Positions 6,478 to 10,223 of a DNA stretch of 10,223 bases are shown here, in pieces. Position numbers and translations under genes: made by a program. Every line of letters starts with the position of its first letter. Position 1 is the first letter of the stretch. This stretch comes from JAKZSU01 sp047517485 (GTDB lineage Bacteria; Pseudomonadota; Alphaproteobacteria; UBA7887), in NCBI GenBank assembly GCA_047517485.1, contig JAKZSU010000182.1, forward strand, positions 1 to 10,223. The letters are read 5' to 3'. A model generated the notes under the pieces. It did not search any database. It worked only from the letters and a program-made list of their open reading frames with translations, and was not told the DNA's origin.

Positions 6478-7527
6478 TCAACCGGCTTTGTCGACCGCGG
6501 CCTTCTCCGCCTCGGTGTAGAAGGCGTCGGCATGGCAATCGCGGCGGCGGACGCCGCGCTGTTGCACCAGGCGCACCGCGGCCTCGACCATGGCGGGTGG
6601 GCCCGCGACATAGGCCTTGGCGCCGTCGAGCGCTTGTGGTCCAGCATAATCCTCGGCCACGGCGTCGGTCACCATGCCGAATCGCCGGCCATCGACCGGC
6701 GTGCCGTTCGCGATCGGCGAGGACAACACGAGATCGACGGTTACATTCTCATGATCGCGCGCGAGCTCCTCGAGCCGCTCGATATCGTAAAAGTCGTCCT
6801 CGGTCCGGGCGCCGTAATAGAGCCGGATCGGCTGGGTCATTTCATAGTCGATCGCGCTTTCGATAATCGAGATTGCCGGGGCCAAACCGGTCGATCCGGC
6901 GATTACGATGATTGGTCCGCGATGCTGGTTTCGCAAATACGACACCCCGAATGGACCTTCGGCCTGAACGACATCGCCGACTTTCAGCTCCTCGATCACA
7001 TAGCGGCTGACCACGCCGCCATCGATATGACGCACATGAAACTCGAGCGGTTCGACGTACGGGCCGTTGGCCATGGAAAAATCGCGCGGCGGCAAATCGG
7101 CGAAGGTCAGGCTCATATACTGACCGGCGGAGAAGATCAGCTGGCCACCTTTTTCGACCTTCAACAATAGTCGGCAGGTATCGTCGGTCAGCTTGGTGAT
7201 CTCGGCGACCCGGCAGGTCAGGTATCGCCGTTGGTGGGCCGCCACCTCATCCGGATCTTCCCAGGCGATCTCGCAGTCGCCGCGGGGCAGGGCGCGGCAC
7301 GCCAAAATATAGCCGTCCGCCCGTTCGTCGTCTTCCAGCGCGAATTCCGAATACGGTTCGAGATCGACCTCGCCGGATATCAATTCCACCTTGCAGGTGC
7401 CGCAATTGCCCGACTGGCAGCTCGACGGAAAATCGATCCCGGCGAGGATCGCCGCGTCGAGGATCAGGTCACCTTCGTCAACCTCGATGGTTTGTCCGAC
7501 GTTGGTGATCGTCACTTTGAAGCCCAC
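6478..7527 (-). CDS. 2Fe-2S ferredoxin / FAD / NAD(P)H oxidoreductase (oxygenase reductase type)
   Basis: A 349-residue three-domain electron-transfer protein that would pass electrons from NAD(P)H through FAD to a 2Fe-2S cluster and on to an oxygenase. From the chosen start, the plant-type ferredoxin has Cys at 37, 42, 45 and 77 (CQSGNCGTC...ACRA). An FAD domain follows with RDFSMAN near 148, then a nucleotide-binding domain with GSTGLAP near 211-217 and YVAGPPAMV near the end. This order matches phenol hydroxylase and methane/toluene monooxygenase reductases and some ring-hydroxylating dioxygenase reductases. The GTG at 7527 is preferred: AAAGGA lies 5 nt upstream and MGFKVTITN is a normal ferredoxin opening; the frame continues 16 codons further. 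It leads the leftward unit with the unknown protein and hydrolase. No oxygenase component is present, so the acceptor is unknown. Confidence 0.87.
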   Translation of the reverse strand: MGFKVTITNVGQTIEVDEGDLILDAAILAGIDFPSSCQSGNCGTCKVELISGEVDLEPYSEFALEDDERADGYILACRALPRGDCEIAWEDPDEVAAHQRRYLTCRVAEITKLTDDTCRLLLKVEKGGQLIFSAGQYMSLTFADLPPRDFSMANGPYVEPLEFHVRHIDGGVVSRYVIEELKVGDVVQAEGPFGVSYLRNQHRGPIIVIAGSTGLAPAISIIESAIDYEMTQPIRLYYGARTEDDFYDIERLEELARDHENVTVDLVLSSPIANGTPVDGRRFGMVTDAVAEDYAGPQALDGAKAYVAGPPAMVEAAVRLVQQRGVRRRDCHADAFYTEAEKAAVDKAG

Positions 7528-7634
7528 GTGAGTCCTTTCCCGTGCCGGTTCCACGGCCGTTCGAGTCGGGCGCAAGATAGCCTGAAGATCGGCGTATCGC
7601 GAGACCCTGTTTTTCGCGCCCCCCGGACCGTCGT

Positions 7635-7663
7635 TTGACTTGCAGCCAAGCGAGCCCTATCAA
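7635..7663 (+). promoter_or_regulatory. Sigma-70-like promoter for the TRAP operon
   Basis: TTGACT (7635-7640), a 17-bp spacer and TATCAA (7658-7663) match the -35/-10 consensus at five and four of six positions. Transcription would start near 7670, about 40 bp before dctP, in the divergent region shared with the reductase unit. No convincing partner promoter was found for the leftward unit. Confidence 0.45.
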
Positions 7664-7682
7664 TTTCCGCATGCCGCTTAAA

Positions 7683-7699
7683 CGGCTTGGGCCAAGCCG
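7683..7699 (+). promoter_or_regulatory. 17-bp perfect palindrome, probable operator of dctP
   Basis: CGGCTTGGGCCAAGCCG is a perfect odd palindrome (8-bp arms, one central base). It lies about 15-30 bp downstream of the predicted transcription start and touches the GGGGGA Shine-Dalgarno of dctP (7699-7704). The 1-nt centre makes a full RNA hairpin unlikely, so a dimeric repressor site is the best reading. TRAP operons are often repressed by local GntR, IclR or LacI-type regulators; none is in the window. Confidence 0.55.
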
Positions 7700-7712
7700 G
7701 GGGACGCCACGC

Positions 7713-8753
7713 ATGGGGATGATCGATCGCAGAGGCAGGACACTAAGTCTCGTCGCCTGGCTCGTCGGCTTTGCTTTGATGTCCGGCGCCGGCGCCCAAG
7801 ACGTGACCTTGAAGCTGCATCACTTTCTGCCGCCGCAGGCGATCGGTCACAGCCAATTTCTCGCGCCCTGGGCGAAACGCATCGAAACCCAATCCGATGG
7901 GCGCATCCGGGTCGATATCTATCCCGCGATGCAGCTCGGCGGCAAACCGCCGCAGCTCTATGACCAGGTGCGCGACGGCGTGGTTGATCTGGTATGGACC
8001 GTGCCGAGTTACACGCCGGGGCGCTTTCCCAAGCTCGAGGTCTTCGAACTGCCCTTCGTTACCGCCTCGGCGACCGCCACCAGCCAAGCGGTCATGGCTT
8101 ATGCCGACACCTACCTGCGCGGCCAATTCGACGGTGTGCGGCCGCTGGTCTTCCACGTTCACGCGCCCGGGGTTTTACACATGAACGGGCGCCCGATCAC
8201 CCGCCTCGCGGACCTCGCCGGTGCCAAGTTGCGCACCCCCAACCGGTCGATCACCGCGACCCTGAGGCAGCTCGGCGCGGTCCCGGTCGGCATGCCGGCG
8301 CCGCAAGTCCCGCAGGCGATCGCCCGCGGCGTGGTCGACGGCACGGTGTTCCCCTACGAAGTGACCTTGCCACTGCGGATTCACGAAATCACCGACAGCC
8401 ATACCGCAGTGTTTGACCGTCGCGGTTTGTATACGACGGTCATCATGTTGGCGATGAATCAAGCAAGCTACGATTCGTTGCCGCCCGACTTGCAGGCGGT
8501 GATCGACGCCAATGCCGGCATGGCGGTGGCCGCCGACGTCGGTCGGATTTTCGATCAGGCGGAGGAGCCCGGTCGCGCGGCGGCGGCGGCGGCGCGGGGC
8601 AATCGCTTCATCGATCTCGATCGCGGCGAGGTCGCGCGCTGGCGGGAAGCTAGCCAACCGGTGATCGATCGCTGGGTCGCGGATATCGGTGCCGACGGTG
8701 CCGACCTGCTCGCCGCGGCGCGCGCCCTGGTCGCCAAGTATGTTGAAGATTAG
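7713..8753 (+). CDS. dctP: TRAP transporter solute-binding protein
   Basis: A 346-residue periplasmic binding protein that captures a carboxylate for the DctQM permease. The start MGMIDRRGRT leads a signal peptide (hydrophobic SLVAWLVGFALMSGAGA, cleavage about 29); GGGGGA lies 8 nt upstream, and the second Met three codons in would be an alternative. Family marks are LKLHHFLPPQAIGHS, WAKRIETQSDGRI, YPAMQLGG, ELPFV, and AKLRTPNR with the conserved ligand-clamping Arg near 174, followed by LGAVPVGMP and GVVDGTVFPYE. Length is usual. The LHHFLPP...H opening suits the DctP-type subgroup often found by aromatic or lignin-derived acid catabolism genes, but the substrate cannot be read from sequence. 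A run of Ala codons (GCG repeats, about 8577-8596) lies in the C-terminal helix region. It is followed by dctQ after 9 bp. Confidence 0.92.
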   Translation: MGMIDRRGRTLSLVAWLVGFALMSGAGAQDVTLKLHHFLPPQAIGHSQFLAPWAKRIETQSDGRIRVDIYPAMQLGGKPPQLYDQVRDGVVDLVWTVPSYTPGRFPKLEVFELPFVTASATATSQAVMAYADTYLRGQFDGVRPLVFHVHAPGVLHMNGRPITRLADLAGAKLRTPNRSITATLRQLGAVPVGMPAPQVPQAIARGVVDGTVFPYEVTLPLRIHEITDSHTAVFDRRGLYTTVIMLAMNQASYDSLPPDLQAVIDANAGMAVAADVGRIFDQAEEPGRAAAAAARGNRFIDLDRGEVARWREASQPVIDRWVADIGADGADLLAAARALVAKYVED

Positions 8754-8762
8754 AGGACAATC

Positions 8763-9284
8763 GTGACCGGCACCGGGGCGGCGCGCGACTTGCCGCCGGG
8801 CGAAAGTCTGGGCGCGGCCATCCACATCCTGTGTCGCGGCGCGGCGTTTGGCGGCGGCGCCGTTCTGATCGCGATCATGGCGCTGACGGTGGTGAGCGTG
8901 GTGCTGCGCGAGGTCACCGGGCGACCGATCCCGGGCGATTTCGAGTTGGTTGAGATGGGCTGCGCGATCGCCATGTTCGCCTTCCTACCCTATTGCCAAT
9001 GGGTCGGCGGCAATGTCGCCGTCGAATTCGTCACCGCGCGCGCGCCGGGCTGGCTGCGCGGCTGGCTCGACGGCTTGGCGAGCGCCGCCTACGCTACCAT
9101 CGCGCTGCTGATGACCTGGCGGTTGACCCTCGGCGGCCTCGACCTTCAGCGCTACCAGGAAACCACCATGGTGCTCGGGGTGCCGGTGTGGTGGGCGTTC
9201 GTGCCGATCGTCCCGTCGGTGGCGCTGCTGGCGTTGACCGCCGCCTACACCGCGTGGCGCAGCCTGTCGCGGGCGCCGCGATGA
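8763..9284 (+). CDS. dctQ: TRAP transporter small permease subunit
   Basis: A 173-residue membrane protein with four hydrophobic segments (about residues 33-50, 60-80, 100-118 and 140-160), as expected of DctQ, which caps and stabilises the large subunit in the inner membrane. Signature stretches are GDFELVEMGCAIAMFAFLPYC with QWVGGNVAVEF after it, and ETTMVLGVPVWWAFVPI. The GTG start at 8763 is supported by AGAGGAC six nt upstream, 9 bp after dctP. Its TGA overlaps the dctM ATG (ATGA), implying translational coupling. Intact, but its partner dctM is truncated, so the transporter should not function in this copy. Confidence 0.9.
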   Translation: MTGTGAARDLPPGESLGAAIHILCRGAAFGGGAVLIAIMALTVVSVVLREVTGRPIPGDFELVEMGCAIAMFAFLPYCQWVGGNVAVEFVTARAPGWLRGWLDGLASAAYATIALLMTWRLTLGGLDLQRYQETTMVLGVPVWWAFVPIVPSVALLALTAAYTAWRSLSRAPR

Positions 9285-10123
9285 GCGGGTTCGAGGCCGG
9301 CATCGGCCTGTTCGCGCTGCTGCTCATCCTGATCGCGCTCAGGGTACCGATCGGGCTCGCCATGCTGGTCGCCGGCATGGCCGGCTATATTCACCTCAAC
9401 GGCTTGATGCCACTGATCAATTTGCTCAAGACCGCGCCGTACTACCGGTTTTCGACCTATGAACTGTCGGTGATCCCGCTGTTTCTGTTGATGGGGCAGT
9501 TCGCCACCCACGCCGGTCTGAGCCAGGCGCTGTTCGAGACCGCCAACCGCTTTCTCGGCCGATTCAGAGGCGGTATCGCGATGGCGTCGGTGGGCGGCTG
9601 CGCGGCGTTCGGCTCGATCTGCGGCTCGAGCCTGGCCACCGCCGCCACCATGGGCCAGGTCGCGCTTCCCGAAATGAAGCGCTACGGCTATTCCGGCGCG
9701 CTGTCGACCGGCGCCCTGGCGGCCGGCGGAACACTCGGCATTTTGATCCCGCCGTCGGTGATCCTGGTGATTTACGCCATCCTCGAACAAAGCATCGGCA
9801 TGATGTTCGTGGCGGCGGTGATCCCTGGCCTGCTCGCGGCGCTCGGCTACATCGTTGCGATCGCCGTCTTTGTCCGGCTGCGCCCCGATGCCGGCCCGGC
9901 GGCGCCTCCCGAGGCGCGTATCGCCTCGCCGGGCAGTACCCTGCGCTCGGTGCTGGTGTTGGCGATCTTCGTGATCGTCATCGGCGGCATCTATACCGGC
10001 CGTTTCACCCCCACCGAGGGCGCGGCGATCGGCGCCTTTCTCACCGCGGTGATGGCGTTCACCGCCGGCCGCATGCGGCTCGATGTCAACGCCGGAGTAA
10101 AAGTACACCACTGGCCGGCGTAA
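9281..10123 (+). pseudogene. dctM: TRAP transporter large permease subunit, 3'-truncated by an insertion sequence
   Basis: The frame starts at ATG 9281, overlapping the dctQ stop, and shows DctM marks: FALLLILIALRVPIGLAMLVAG, YELSVIPLFLLMGQFA, the GGCAAFGSICGSSLATAATM loop, LGILIPPSVILVIYAIL, and FTPTEGAAIGAF. A complete DctM has about 430 residues and 12 or so membrane helices. Here native sequence ends near RMRL (about residue 267, position 10083), then a dozen residues encoded by the inserted element lead to a stop. The lost C-terminal third contains several transport helices, so the permease should be inactive unless the rest lies beyond the element. Confidence 0.85.
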
Positions 10124-10135
10124 AAATGCACCACT
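10091..10135 (+). repeat. Two tandem 22-bp terminal repeats of the insertion sequence
   Basis: Copies at 10091-10112 and 10114-10135 share 19 of 22 bases (pattern GCCGG-A/C-GTAAAA-G/A-T-A/G-CACCACT) at a 23-bp period. In IS21-type elements such repeats are transposase (IstA) binding sites. Confidence 0.65.
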
Positions 10136-10197
10136 TGATGCGATTCAGCCCAGCGTTGGCGGTTGTCCCGGTAGTCCATAGGAGGGACCCGCGCTGC

Positions 10198-10223
10198 TTC
10201 GTGTAGCGCTTGCGTTACGCGAA
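10198..10223. repeat. Imperfect 12-bp inverted repeat at the right edge
   Basis: TTCGTGTAGCGC and GCGTTACGCGAA (10198-10209 and 10212-10223) are complementary at 10 of 12 positions with a 2-nt centre. It may be a hairpin or protein site inside the element; it stops exactly at the window edge, so it could extend further. Confidence 0.35.

Larger units (their letters stand above)
10084..10223. mobile_element. End of an insertion sequence, probably IS21 family
   Basis: At 10084, where dctM homology stops, the sequence begins TGTCAACGCCGGAGTAAAAG, followed by a near-identical second repeat. A TG terminus and tandem terminal repeats of the GCCGG-GTAAAA-CACCA kind are characteristic of IS21-family (istAB) ends as I know them. 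The remaining 90 bp show no convincing transposase coding, so this is the non-coding terminal part and the orientation of istAB is unknown. The other end and any target duplication lie outside the window. Confidence 0.6.

Noticed and set aside
6469..7170. 233-codon rightward open frame over the reductase
   Set aside because: Antisense shadow of a clear Fe-S/FAD reductase.
8577..8596. GCG trinucleotide run inside dctP
   Set aside because: Encodes a short Ala/Arg stretch in frame in a C-terminal helix region; ordinary for GC-rich genomes.
9245..10111. 288-codon leftward open frame over dctM
   Set aside because: Arg/His/Asp-rich composition typical of antisense frames in GC-rich DNA; DctM motifs lie on the other strand.
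1..10223. CRISPR arrays, tRNA or rRNA genes, toxin-antitoxin pairs, phage genes
   Set aside because: No regularly spaced repeats, no tRNA-like cloverleaf with conserved bases, and no matching protein motifs were seen on either strand.

Overview
The window reads as high-GC alphaproteobacterial chromosomal DNA. The evidence is the strong G/C bias at third codon positions (with long spurious antisense frames), a protein that looks like a divergent DUF1465/RcdA member (a family typical of Alphaproteobacteria), and a TTAA-N7-TTAA CtrA-type box. I cannot name the genus.

Layout, left to right. (1) Positions 1-138 are foreign to what follows: an AT-richer segment with the start of an unidentified leftward gene (good Shine-Dalgarno, leader hairpin). 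It cuts off a secreted SH3b-formylglycine-generating-enzyme-like (FGE/sulfatase-modifying) protein on the minus strand (97-972). (2) A complete leftward feruloyl-CoA synthetase-type acyl-CoA ligase (1094-2977). (3) A 450-bp control region (2978-3427) with repeated GCAA-N-TTGC motifs upstream of the ligase, a textbook sigma-54 promoter pointing right (3256-3270), and a run of nested perfect inverted repeats just downstream of it. (4) A rightward outer-membrane beta-barrel gene that has lost its 5' half (3455-4144). (5) A leftward small DUF1465/RcdA-like gene (to 4162) with an AT-rich upstream region holding the CtrA-like box. (6) A leftward three-gene unit, 7527 to 4883: 2Fe-2S/FAD/NAD(P)H oxidoreductase, a protein of unknown function, and an alpha/beta hydrolase. 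(7) Divergent from it, a TRAP transporter operon dctP-dctQ-dctM (7713 onward). A sigma-70-like promoter and a 17-bp perfect palindrome lie just before dctP. (8) At 10084 dctM is interrupted by the end of an insertion sequence that resembles the IS21 family (two tandem 22-bp terminal repeats).

Working picture. The ligase activates a hydroxycinnamate-like aromatic acid to its CoA thioester. The reductase would feed electrons to an oxygenase that is not in this window. The hydrolase would cleave an ester, lactone or ring-fission product. The TRAP system would import a carboxylate. This looks like an aromatic or organic-acid catabolic region that is decaying or being rearranged: three genes (FGE, beta-barrel, dctM) are truncated, two of them at the window edges next to likely mobile DNA. 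The catabolic reading is inference from families and neighbourhood. I found no clearly new system. The least explained elements are the sigma-54 promoter with its structured downstream region, the operator-like palindromes, and the unknown 189-residue protein.
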